Origin: Pseudomonadota bacterium
GTDB lineage: Bacteria > Pseudomonadota > Gammaproteobacteria > Burkholderiales > Gallionellaceae
Assembly (NCBI GenBank): GCA_021822115.1
Contig: JAJZSA010000058.1
Location: 1-17,078, forward strand
Length of the DNA stretch: 17,078 bases
Direction: 5' to 3'
Part shown: piece after piece, positions 1 to 6,449 of the stretch
Numbering within the stretch: position 1 is the stretch's first letter
Layout of the letters: the number at the start of each line of letters is the position of its first letter
Made by a program: the position numbers and the translations under genes
Notes under the pieces: model-generated
What the model was told of the DNA's origin: nothing
The model's input: only the letters and a program-made list of their open reading frames with translations
Database searches by the model: none

Positions 1-1
1 T

Positions 2-73
2 CAATCCCACCGCCTGACACTAAAGGGAGACTCAATGAGGAAACTGAAAGCCAAACAAGCACTGCAGCGGTGA
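2..73 (+). CDS. istB: IstB-like IS21 helper ATPase, C-terminal end only
   Basis: Only the last 23 codons are in the window; the gene enters from the left edge and stops at TGA 71-73. The visible tail includes HRLTLKGDSMRK, which matches the conserved end of IstB proteins (a pattern like H-x-HR-x-x-L-x-G-x-S-x-R). IstB is the AAA+ helper ATPase that works with the IstA transposase in IS21-family transposition. The ATPase motifs are outside the window, so the call rests on the short tail plus the IS21-type repeats that follow directly. The GGGAG and ATG at 25-37 could look like a separate tiny gene start, but the frame is open to the left edge. Confidence 0.65.
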   Translation, partial: QSHRLTLKGDSMRKLKAKQALQR

Positions 74-81
74 TCATGACG

Positions 82-204
82 CCGGAATACGCATGTTCCA
101 TGCCGTTCCGGTGCTCATGAGCAGCGGCATATGTGATCAACTCGAATCGGATTACCTGATCAAGTCCTACTGGAACGAGTGCTCATGAGTTACCGGAATA
201 CGCA
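82..204 (+). repeat. Subterminal direct repeats of the IS21-type end
   Basis: Two exact copies of CCGGAATACGCA (82-93 and 193-204) and two exact copies of GTGCTCATGAG (111-121 and 179-189) are interleaved, with a 6-bp inverted partner of the first repeat at 106-111. In IS21-family elements such repeats near the ends are the expected binding sites for the IstA transposase. That role is inferred from the family. Confidence 0.7.
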
Positions 205-224
205 GTGGTTTAGTACTTGTAACC

Positions 225-686
225 TTGCTGCCCTGCATGGCCTGGGCGGACGTGATCCAAGGAAAGGTAGTTGGAGTCACCGATGGCGATACAGTGACCG
301 TTTTGGATAACTCAAACACCATGCACAAGATTCGTTTGATGGGCATAGATGCTCCGGAAAAGAATATGCCCTTTGGGCAGCAGTCAAAGCAAAACCTATC
401 CAACCTGATTTTCAACAAGCAGGTGCTGATTGAGTTCAACAAGAAGGATCGCTATGGCCGCACGGTAGGCAAGATCACCTTTAATGGACTGGATATCAAT
501 CTTGAGCAGGTCAAATCCGGAATGGCCTGGCATTACAAGAAGTACCAAAATGAACAGGTGTCCGAGGATCGCCTCGCATATGCCAACGCCGAAGATGAGG
601 CTCGCTTGGCTAAACAGGGCTTATGGAGTGATCCAAGCCCGCTTCCTCCTTGGGATTGGCGCAAAAAGCGCAAGGGGAAATTTTGA
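225..686 (+). CDS. Staphylococcal nuclease-like (thermonuclease) protein, 5' end disrupted
   Basis: This is an SNase-fold Ca2+-dependent nuclease, probably exported. All key family residues are present (numbered from TTG 225): D22 in the DGDT motif, R37, D42, E45 in RLMGIDAPE, and R79 in DRYGR, matching D21, R35, D40, E43 and R87 of the staphylococcal enzyme. The C-terminus ends in a basic stretch. The only in-frame start before the domain is TTG 225, but the frame stays open back to a stop at 186-188. Codons 207-248 read as a signal-peptide core (GLVLVTLLPCMAWA, cleavage before D), so the native start lay further upstream and is now missing at the IS21 end near 204. Translation from TTG 225 would lose much of the signal peptide. 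No clear Shine-Dalgarno site precedes it. It may be a decapitated pseudogene or may be expressed from within the insertion sequence. Confidence 0.8.
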   Translation: MLPCMAWADVIQGKVVGVTDGDTVTVLDNSNTMHKIRLMGIDAPEKNMPFGQQSKQNLSNLIFNKQVLIEFNKKDRYGRTVGKITFNGLDINLEQVKSGMAWHYKKYQNEQVSEDRLAYANAEDEARLAKQGLWSDPSPLPPWDWRKKRKGKF

Positions 687-770
687 ACATGATCGATTTG
701 TTTTCAATGATTGAAACTCTTGAAAATTACTTCGATTAACCCCATTTACCGAAATTGAATACGTCGGCTA

Positions 771-777
771 AAGGAAG
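771..777 (+). promoter_or_regulatory. Shine-Dalgarno site of the CBASS effector
   Basis: AAGGAAG lies just before ATG 781 and supports that start. The 94-base gap before it (687-780) must hold the operon promoter. Two TTGAAA hexamers (711-716 and 720-725) are candidate -35 boxes, but no convincing -10 box sits at the right distance, so I do not call a promoter. Confidence 0.6.
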
Positions 778-780
778 AAA

Positions 781-1905
781 ATGAGTGTCAGACATTGGGC
801 CATGGGCCTTGTAAACCAAATAATTGGCTGGATTACGCGCCCGCGCAACATTGGAATTGCCCTTCTGAGCATAAGTTCGGCTGTTCTATTGAGTATTGCT
901 GGTGGTTTCTCCATTAAAGCTCAAAACATTGGCGGCATCCTGCAGGGAATTGAATTTTCAACGGGGGGCGGGTTGGTCGGCAACCTACTTACCTTGGTCG
1001 TCTATATCTCCGCGGGCACTTGGTTTATCGGTCTTGCATTAACCCTATGGACACAATTCCGCGACTGGAAAGAAGCTGACACCCGTCGCATTCTCGTCCT
1101 AGAAATGAGAGGTCTGGTTGATACTTCAGACAAACCGCTACTTAAAGCTATTCCTCGCACACTACTTGGTCGACGTGACGATTGCCTGGTAGATGTACGC
1201 CGCTATCTGGCAGGGCCGAATCCGAACGTACAAGAAGCACTCAAGGAAGTTAGCCACGTGCAAAGGCAGATTCGTCAAGCCAGGGGTGATGCTGCCAGAG
1301 CGGATGTGCAGGTTGTTGCCGGCGGAGTGATGCAGGTCCCCTTGCTGTTCTATGCAGGCACTCTTCTCGACGATGAAGGCGCAGTACTTCTTTTCGATTG
1401 GGAGCGGACCAGGGGCGACTGGAGGCAGCTTAATGATGCTGATGATGGTGAACGCTTTGCGGTTACTGGATTGGACCGCCTTGGAAACGGCAAGGAGGTG
1501 GTATTGGCTGTCTCCGCGTCATACCTCGCATCCTTAGACGATATTGCCACCACTTTTCCGGGAATGCCCCTCGTGCGCATGGAGCGAGCTAATCCCCAAC
1601 CCAACTCGCTGTGGTCAGAAGAAGCACAAGCTGCTCTGACTCAACAATTCCTGCAAGTGCTCGGTAAATTGGCCAACCAAGGTGTAAAGGTGGTGCATCT
1701 AGTACTTGCCGCACCTGCGACACTAGCTTTACGGTTTGGCAAAGCCTACGACCATCGCAACATGCCGGAGCTTCGTTGTTACCAACGAGAGCAGGGGGAA
1801 ACACCTCCTTATCCATGGAGTATCAAAATGCCTGCGGCAAACGAACCGGTTGCCTACCTCCGAACTAAAACTTCCATTTCCAACCAATCTGAAAGGTCAA
1901 TATGA
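781..1905 (+). CDS. cap14: CBASS effector: two-helix membrane protein with SAVED domain (Cap14-like)
   Basis: The 374-residue protein has two predicted membrane helices near the N-terminus (about residues 23-45 and 63-90) and a large soluble C-terminal part. Residues 304-345 contain VHLVLAAPATLALRFGKAY and a following CYQRE stretch, the signature end of the SAVED fold, which binds cyclic oligonucleotides. Helix pair plus SAVED is the layout of Cap14, a CBASS effector reported to disrupt the inner membrane after ligand binding and so abort infection. It is first in a four-gene operon, and its TGA overlaps the ATG of the CD-NTase by four bases (ATGA). SAVED proteins usually sense cyclic trinucleotides, so a cA3-like or cAAG-like ligand is likely, but that is inference. 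Start ATG 781 has a good ribosome site. Confidence 0.85.
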   Translation: MSVRHWAMGLVNQIIGWITRPRNIGIALLSISSAVLLSIAGGFSIKAQNIGGILQGIEFSTGGGLVGNLLTLVVYISAGTWFIGLALTLWTQFRDWKEADTRRILVLEMRGLVDTSDKPLLKAIPRTLLGRRDDCLVDVRRYLAGPNPNVQEALKEVSHVQRQIRQARGDAARADVQVVAGGVMQVPLLFYAGTLLDDEGAVLLFDWERTRGDWRQLNDADDGERFAVTGLDRLGNGKEVVLAVSASYLASLDDIATTFPGMPLVRMERANPQPNSLWSEEAQAALTQQFLQVLGKLANQGVKVVHLVLAAPATLALRFGKAYDHRNMPELRCYQREQGETPPYPWSIKMPAANEPVAYLRTKTSISNQSERSI

Positions 1906-3131
1906 TCCTGCAACCTCAGTTAAAGAAGCGCTCCCGCCTCATTGTTGAGGCAATGGACCAACGGCAAGAGAGCCAGCAATGGGAGGAATTTATTGTTGCC
2001 ATGCTCAGTAAGTTGGAACTGCCCGCTGAAAAGCATGCAGCTGCGAAAAAGCGATATGAAGAACTTGGCCAACATGTGGCTCGCAAACTCGGGGTGGGGG
2101 AAAACGACGTCCATGTTGTCGTTCAAGGTTCGATGCGTACACAAACCACCATTGCCGGAGACGGCCGAGAGAATTTCGACCTGGATGTCGTAATTAAGCT
2201 GTCTGGCCCGCGTTTCGAGGGACTACGTGAGTCTGAGCCCTTCTTCAGGGAGTTTGGCGCCTCACTGGGCGGCCTTAATGGCTCTGGAAAACCTGAGTCC
2301 AAGAATCGCTGCTGGCGACTCCCCTATCCCGGGGAACCGTTTTACTTCGATGTTACGCCAGCCATCCCCACGTCAGCCGAAATCACAGGCACGGACCTGC
2401 GAGTGCGAGACCCCATCAAGACGTGGTCCCCATCGAATCCAGAAGAGTTTGCCGACTGGTTTTGCACTATCGCAAAGAAACGGTTCCCTTTCCAAGAAGA
2501 GCAGATTCGTAAAAGTCTGGTTGAGGCAAGGACCACCATCGATCCTATGCCCAAAGAGAAGGTTCGCATTGATGACGTCCTGCGCCGGATGGTCCAGTTG
2601 ATGAAACTTCACCGCGACAGTTACTACAAGCGGCAATCTGATGAGAGAAAGGAAGGCAAGCCAATCTCCGTGATTTTAGTCACCCTTGCAACCAAGGCAT
2701 ACGATGAAATCGTCACCAACGAACCCCTTCTGTACTCATCTGCGATAGAGGTTGCCCTTGAGATAGTTGAACGCATGCCTACGTTTATCCGGAAGGGATC
2801 GTCGGGCATCCGCGTCGACAATCCAGCCCTGAGCGGAAAATTCGGTGAGAACTTTGCTGACAAGTGGAATAGCGACAGCGGCCTGAGGATGCGCGAATTT
2901 GACACTTGGCATGGACAACTCTCTGCTGACCTTGAAGCACTATTCTCCGAGGAATATAGCAAGCGTACCGAAAACCGCATTCGCGCCGTGTTCGGCGAAC
3001 AAGGGGTACGTGCTTGGAAGGAAAGCCTGCCCCAGAACATTCTCGGTGGGTTGCTTGCCTCCGCCCCCGTTCATTCACAGACACAGCCCAACGCACCGCG
3101 ACCGGCGGGATACAGGGATTCACTTGCTTGA
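1902..3131 (+). CDS. CBASS CD-NTase (cGAS/DncV-like nucleotidyltransferase)
   Basis: This enzyme would make the cyclic oligonucleotide alarm signal of the operon. The polymerase beta-like core is intact: QGS at 75-77, the first two metal-binding aspartates D93 and D95 in FDLDVV, and the third, D150, in FYFDVTP. The length of 409 residues is typical of bacterial CD-NTases. The start ATG 1902 overlaps the effector stop and is preceded by AAAGG; an in-frame ATG at 1953 is the less likely alternative. The C-terminal tail is proline-rich and flexible and ends GYRDSLA. A small last residue fits the role of CD-NTases in type II CBASS, where Cap2 joins the C-terminus to other proteins. I cannot assign the CD-NTase clade or the product from sequence alone. 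The stop overlaps the Cap2 start by 8 bases. Confidence 0.88.
   Translation: MILQPQLKKRSRLIVEAMDQRQESQQWEEFIVAMLSKLELPAEKHAAAKKRYEELGQHVARKLGVGENDVHVVVQGSMRTQTTIAGDGRENFDLDVVIKLSGPRFEGLRESEPFFREFGASLGGLNGSGKPESKNRCWRLPYPGEPFYFDVTPAIPTSAEITGTDLRVRDPIKTWSPSNPEEFADWFCTIAKKRFPFQEEQIRKSLVEARTTIDPMPKEKVRIDDVLRRMVQLMKLHRDSYYKRQSDERKEGKPISVILVTLATKAYDEIVTNEPLLYSSAIEVALEIVERMPTFIRKGSSGIRVDNPALSGKFGENFADKWNSDSGLRMREFDTWHGQLSADLEALFSEEYSKRTENRIRAVFGEQGVRAWKESLPQNILGGLLASAPVHSQTQPNAPRPAGYRDSLA
3114..3118 (+). promoter_or_regulatory. Shine-Dalgarno site that supports a TTG start for Cap2
   Basis: AGGGA ends five bases before TTG 3124 and lies inside the last codons of the CD-NTase gene. The Cap2 frame has no ATG near its E2 domain. 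The nearest other start codons are GTG 3046 and TTG 3055, inside the CD-NTase gene, which would add arginine- and proline-rich residues unlike an E2 domain. Confidence 0.55.
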
Positions 3132-4860
3132 CAAGCGCGGGGCGACAGCCCCTTTCGAGTTAGCAGCAGCCGCCGTCGAGGCCTGGCTGGATGGCCCTGG
3201 TGCCGCTTACGTGACCCGTCATGTACGTAAGGATTCCCAGCGGAAGGTTGCCGCTTGGGAACTGGAACTAGAACACTCTGTTCTAGGACATCAACGTGTG
3301 CGCCTTTCTATCCCAAAGGATTTTCCTGCTACACCGCCTCAAGTGCATGTGAATAGGAATTTATGCCTGGTACTGCCGCACATTGAGCAGGATGGGCGCT
3401 TCTGCCATGACATTGAGTCATCACCCAAGGACTACGAATGGCCTTCCGACGCCGTCGTCGCTGTACTGCAATCATTGGATAAATTTTGGAATGACAGCGC
3501 AAATGCACAGTGGGTTATCAATGAGTTTCAAAGGGAGCGCCTATCCTATTGGCTGCGATTCTGTGAGCATTTCAGAGTAGCGAATGCTGTTCCAACACCA
3601 TACGCCGTCCGCGCTCAACTTCAACCACTGGAAGGACCAACCGAAGGGCAACTTAGTGTTTACTTCCAAAAGAGCCCGAAGCTGCGGAGCGACCTAATGG
3701 TCGCCACAATTGGGGATGTTGACCCTCATGTTCTAGCCGTTCGCCACGGGTGGTCGGTGAAAACCTTGGTCCGAGGCTATTCACTTTTCGTCCCCATGCC
3801 TGACACCACCCGCTGGACTCCGGCAGACTGGCCGAAGAATCTACAAGAGTTGGAGTCCTTCGTCGCCCAAGTAACTGGCCACGAGCAATCAGTCATTCAT
3901 TGGATTGAGAAACGAAGCAGCGGTGAAGCACATCCATTTCTTGTGATACTCGTCCAAAGCGGGGTCTGCTACGGATATCTCATCTCCCCAGCCCAAGTCT
4001 CTAGGATAACCTCTCCTGGAGTAGTCCCCATAGCCATCGACAGAGTCGACGCAAACTGGTCTCTTGCACGAGACCATGGGCTTACTGTGCTGGACGGTCG
4101 GCAAAGCAAGCGAGTTCTATTATTGGGATGTGGCTCGCTTGGCGCTCCAATTGCTGAGCTCCTTGCTCGTTCAGGTATCGGGGAGTTGCACCTTCTTGAT
4201 AAGGAGATATTCGAGCCAGAAAACTGTGCTCGGCACATTTTGGGGGCCCGTGATATTGGGTTATCGAAAGCCGATGCTCTTTCCAAACGACTCCGCCAGC
4301 TTGTCCCCGGTATCAATACCATACCTCACCGAGCCCTTGCAGCCGATTGGATTCATCAAGTCTGCAAGCCAAACACTTACGATCTCATTGTCGATTGCAC
4401 GGGAGAAAGCTCTGTTCGTGTTATGTTGTCGCATTACCGAAAGCATTCTCTCGGTTCGACGCCCTTGGTCCATGCGTGGGTAGAACCATTTTGCGCAGCA
4501 ACCCATGTGGTGCATCTCCCTTTTGGACATAATTGGCCATCAAATGATCCAGGTGAAAAACTATCAGCGGCTACTTGGCCAAATGGTGTTCAGGTCGAAC
4601 TTCCTGCTTGCGGTGCAGGCTTCCATCCCTATGGCGCCGCCGATATTTGGCAATCCGCAGGTTTCACCGCAGAAAGGCTCCTTGCTATTTTGGACGGTAA
4701 AGTTACCGAAGCAACCGTATGGAGCTGGGTGCGCTCTCAGGCTTTCTTTAATCTACTTGGCGTTGAAGTCGTCACGAAGCCGATAGTACCTACAACTGGA
4801 TCAGAGTTTGACTCGACTCTGCTTACTCGCTCACTCAAGGCAATTGTCACTAATGTCTGA
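3124..4860 (+). CDS. cap2: CBASS Cap2: E2-E1 fusion, ubiquitin-transfer-like conjugating enzyme
   Basis: Cap2 works like fused E1 and E2 enzymes: it adenylates the CD-NTase C-terminus, passes it through thioesters and attaches it to targets, priming the synthase. Residues are numbered from TTG 3124 (578 residues, normal for Cap2). The N-terminal E2-like domain has its catalytic cysteine in GRFCHD (C94). The C-terminal ThiF/E1-like adenylation domain has the nucleotide-binding loop GCGSLG at 335-340 in RVLLLGCGSLGAPIAELLA, the acidic and arginine-bearing segment LLDKEIFEPENCARH, DLIVDCTGE, and the E1 catalytic cysteine in ELPACGAGF (C496). Both catalytic cysteines are therefore present. The gene overlaps the CD-NTase by 8 bases and Cap3 by 8 bases, so translation is probably coupled. 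The frame is open far upstream inside the CD-NTase gene, so automatic calls may start it too early. Confidence 0.88.
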   Translation: MLDKRGATAPFELAAAAVEAWLDGPGAAYVTRHVRKDSQRKVAAWELELEHSVLGHQRVRLSIPKDFPATPPQVHVNRNLCLVLPHIEQDGRFCHDIESSPKDYEWPSDAVVAVLQSLDKFWNDSANAQWVINEFQRERLSYWLRFCEHFRVANAVPTPYAVRAQLQPLEGPTEGQLSVYFQKSPKLRSDLMVATIGDVDPHVLAVRHGWSVKTLVRGYSLFVPMPDTTRWTPADWPKNLQELESFVAQVTGHEQSVIHWIEKRSSGEAHPFLVILVQSGVCYGYLISPAQVSRITSPGVVPIAIDRVDANWSLARDHGLTVLDGRQSKRVLLLGCGSLGAPIAELLARSGIGELHLLDKEIFEPENCARHILGARDIGLSKADALSKRLRQLVPGINTIPHRALAADWIHQVCKPNTYDLIVDCTGESSVRVMLSHYRKHSLGSTPLVHAWVEPFCAATHVVHLPFGHNWPSNDPGEKLSAATWPNGVQVELPACGAGFHPYGAADIWQSAGFTAERLLAILDGKVTEATVWSWVRSQAFFNLLGVEVVTKPIVPTTGSEFDSTLLTRSLKAIVTNV

Positions 4861-5338
4861 AAGAGGATTGGTTTATCGCATTCCAGGTGCCGTATGGAGC
4901 CTAGAAATACCGAGCACAGCTGTTTCAAAACTGACCGCGCATGCTCAGAGACGCTGGTGGTCAAAAGAGTCTGTAGGCCAGCTCTATTCAGCAAATCTGC
5001 AATCAAACATCATTCACGTGGACGCAGTAACTAAACTTCGTTCGACTTGGAGCAGTTACGCCGGGGTTCGAATTGACATACCCGGCGTGAACAAGGAGCG
5101 GGCTGACTTTTTCAGTAATGGTCTTCATTGTCTAGGCTTTTGGCACTCACACCCGGAACCTATTCCTACTCCGTCCCAAGAAGACATTTCAATGGCTGCA
5201 GACCATGCTCGCGCAGGTCAACAGTTATTTTCCGGCATTGTTTTCATTATCGTAGGCACAGCCCCCAGTCCTGACGGTATAGGAGTGTGGGTGCATGATG
5301 GTTGCTCTCTTTGGCAAGCTGCCCCTGTACCCGCCTAG
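4853..5338 (+). CDS. cap3: CBASS Cap3: JAMM/MPN-family isopeptidase
   Basis: Cap3 removes CD-NTase conjugates made by Cap2, as deubiquitinases do in eukaryotes. The zinc-binding JAMM motif is complete (numbered from ATG 4853): catalytic E39 in SKESVGQL, H98 and H100 in FWHSHPEP, S108 and D111 in PSQED. At 161 residues it is a compact single-domain protein, as usual for Cap3. ATG 4853 overlaps the Cap2 stop by 8 bases. An in-frame ATG at 4808 would add 15 residues inside Cap2 and is less likely. It is the last gene of the operon; no strong terminator follows at once. Confidence 0.88.
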   Translation: MSERGLVYRIPGAVWSLEIPSTAVSKLTAHAQRRWWSKESVGQLYSANLQSNIIHVDAVTKLRSTWSSYAGVRIDIPGVNKERADFFSNGLHCLGFWHSHPEPIPTPSQEDISMAADHARAGQQLFSGIVFIIVGTAPSPDGIGVWVHDGCSLWQAAPVPA

Positions 5339-5758
5339 AACAAACTTGCCTTCTAAGCACTCTTGAGCGTAGCGTCGGACGCTAGGTAGTGAAGCAGAAA
5401 CTTTCTACGTTTATATTCTCGTCAAACAATCACCCGTAAAAAAACAGGGCGGAATGATCCATGCCCGTGCGGCAGTGGTGCTACATGCAAGAGGTGTCAT
5501 GGTTGATAGAAACGAGCCCGATCTGCCCAATTGAGGCTAGTTTGGAACTTCGCGTCCTCCCTGATGCAACTGGTCGCCAGTGGAAAGAAAAAGGCACCCG
5601 AGAATGGGTGCCTTTGGTTAAGGGGGGGCTTCCAATAAATTCCGGTTAACTCTTTGAGCTGCCTTAATTTACCACCCTTTATTTTTCATCAGGATATGTT
5701 TTTCCTGAGCTTTATTGTTTTTTTATTTACTTTATTCTTGCAAAACAACGGACCGGAC
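5339..5758. other. 420-base gap without a supported gene
   Basis: This gap separates the AT-richer accessory region from the GC-rich core. It contains a dyad TAGCGT-CGG-ACGCTA (5370-5384) without a T-run, a run of seven A at about 5437-5444, the sodB terminator hairpin (5590-5615), and a weak stem TCAGGA/TCCTGA (5689-5708) followed by a T-rich stretch. A 62-codon open frame at 5461-5649 runs through the terminator and shows no family signature, so I do not call it. I see no integrase, tRNA fragment or obvious attachment-site repeat. Confidence 0.6.
5590..5615 (-). terminator. Rho-independent terminator downstream of sodB
   Basis: A perfect 10-bp stem (AAAGGCACCC and GGGTGCCTTT) has a 6-base loop. 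Read on the minus strand it is followed by a T-rich tract (TTTTTCTTT counting the stem end), so it stops transcripts leaving sodB about 140 bases after its stop codon. On the plus strand the tail is only TTTGGTT, so it may stop CBASS read-through weakly. Confidence 0.8.
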
Positions 5759-6340
5759 TTAGGCGAAGTTCTTCGCCACGAAGTCCCAGTTCACCAGGTT
5801 GTTGAGGAAGGTCTCGACGAACTTGGGACGCAGGTTGCGGTAGTCGATGTAGTAGGCGTGTTCCCACACGTCCACGCACAGCAGGGCCTTGTCGCCAGTG
5901 GTCAGCGGGGTGCCGGCGGCGCCCATGTTGACGATATCCACGGAACCATCAGCCTTCTTCACCAGCCAGGTCCAGCCGGAACCGAAGTTGCCCACGGCGG
6001 AAGCCTGGAACGCCTTCTTGAATTCGTCGAAGCTGCCCCACTTCTTGTTGATGGCGTCAGCCAGTGCGCCGGTCGGGGCGCCGCCGCCGTTCGGCTTCAT
6101 GCAGTTCCAGAAGAAGGTGTGGTTCCACACCTGGGCGGAGTTGTTGTAGATGCCGCCGGAGGATTTCTTGATGATGTCTTCCAGGGAGGCGTTCTCGAAC
6201 TCGGTGCCCTTGATCAGGTTGTTCAGGTTGGTCACGTAAGCTTGATGGTGCTTGCTGTAGTGATAGTCGAAGGTCTCGGCCGACATGTGCGGTGCGAGGG
6301 CATCTTTGGCATACGGGAGGGCTGGCAGTTGATGTTCCAT
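5759..6340 (-). CDS. sodB: Iron superoxide dismutase
   Basis: The 193-residue enzyme converts superoxide to oxygen and hydrogen peroxide in the cytoplasm. The four metal ligands fall exactly at the E. coli SodB positions: H27 (FDYHYSKHH), H74 (QVWNHTFFW), D157 and H161 (DVWEHAYY). Glutamine Q70 before WNH is the mark of the iron rather than the manganese enzyme. ATG 6338-6340 is preceded on the minus strand by AGGAGAC four bases away, a strong ribosome site. A -10-like TATAGT lies at 6402-6397 inside the dyad shared with lipA. The gene is monocistronic, with its own terminator. Confidence 0.97.
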   Translation of the reverse strand: MEHQLPALPYAKDALAPHMSAETFDYHYSKHHQAYVTNLNNLIKGTEFENASLEDIIKKSSGGIYNNSAQVWNHTFFWNCMKPNGGGAPTGALADAINKKWGSFDEFKKAFQASAVGNFGSGWTWLVKKADGSVDIVNMGAAGTPLTTGDKALLCVDVWEHAYYIDYRNLRPKFVETFLNNLVNWDFVAKNFA

Positions 6341-6398
6341 GAAAGTCTCCTGGTAATGAATTCGTTGAGCGGTGATGGCATCGCCACGGGGGCGGACT

Positions 6399-6423
6399 AT
6401 ACCATAGTTTTATACTTGGGTAT
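6399..6423. promoter_or_regulatory. 25-bp dyad between sodB and lipA, IscR type 1-like operator candidate
   Basis: The site begins ATACC and ends GGTAT with exactly 25 bp in all; 9 of 12 half-site positions are symmetric. Length and outer ATA...TAT edges match the E. coli IscR type 1 consensus, and about 18 of 25 positions agree, but the inner GACT/AGTC core is replaced by TAGT/ATACT. It overlaps a sodB -10-like TATAGT (minus, 6402-6397) and a lipA -10-like TATACT (6411-6416), so a bound protein could control both genes. LipA carries two Fe-S clusters and SodB binds iron, which suits Fe-S-linked control. The identity of the regulator is inference. Confidence 0.4.
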
Positions 6424-6449
6424 TACGGATGACTTACAATGCACACCCT

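Larger units (their letters stand above)
1..204 (+). mobile_element. Right end of an IS21-family insertion sequence
   Basis: The window opens inside an insertion sequence. An open frame from the left edge ends at 73 with an IstB-like tail, and the following 130 bases carry the subterminal repeats typical of IS21-family ends. The 12-mer CCGGAATACGCA occurs at 82-93 and 193-204, with an inverted TTCCGG at 106-111, and GTGCTCATGAG occurs at 111-121 and 179-189. IS21-family elements usually begin TG and end CA, so I place the outer end at about 204 (its complement begins TGCGTATTCCGG). The left end and istA are outside the window. The exact end and target duplication cannot be confirmed from one side. 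Confidence 0.65.

Noticed and set aside
35..73. Tiny open frame starting ATG after GGGAG
   Set aside because: The same frame is open to the left edge and reads as the end of IstB, so a separate gene start is unnecessary.
185..313. ATG 185 as start of the nuclease gene
   Set aside because: It is out of frame with the nuclease domain and its own frame stops near 313. A one-base error there would restore it, but I cannot show that.
225..686. Nuclease as a fifth CBASS component
   Set aside because: It carries a signal-peptide core, has its own disrupted start, and is separated by 94 bases from the operon. No known CBASS type uses an exported SNase.
5461..5649. 62-codon open frame between cap3 and sodB
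   Set aside because: It runs through the sodB terminator hairpin, has no family signature and only a weak ribosome site.
5689..5720. Stem TCAGGA/TCCTGA followed by T-rich DNA as the CBASS terminator
   Set aside because: The stem is only 6 bp with an 8-base T-rich loop and the T-run is delayed, too weak to call.
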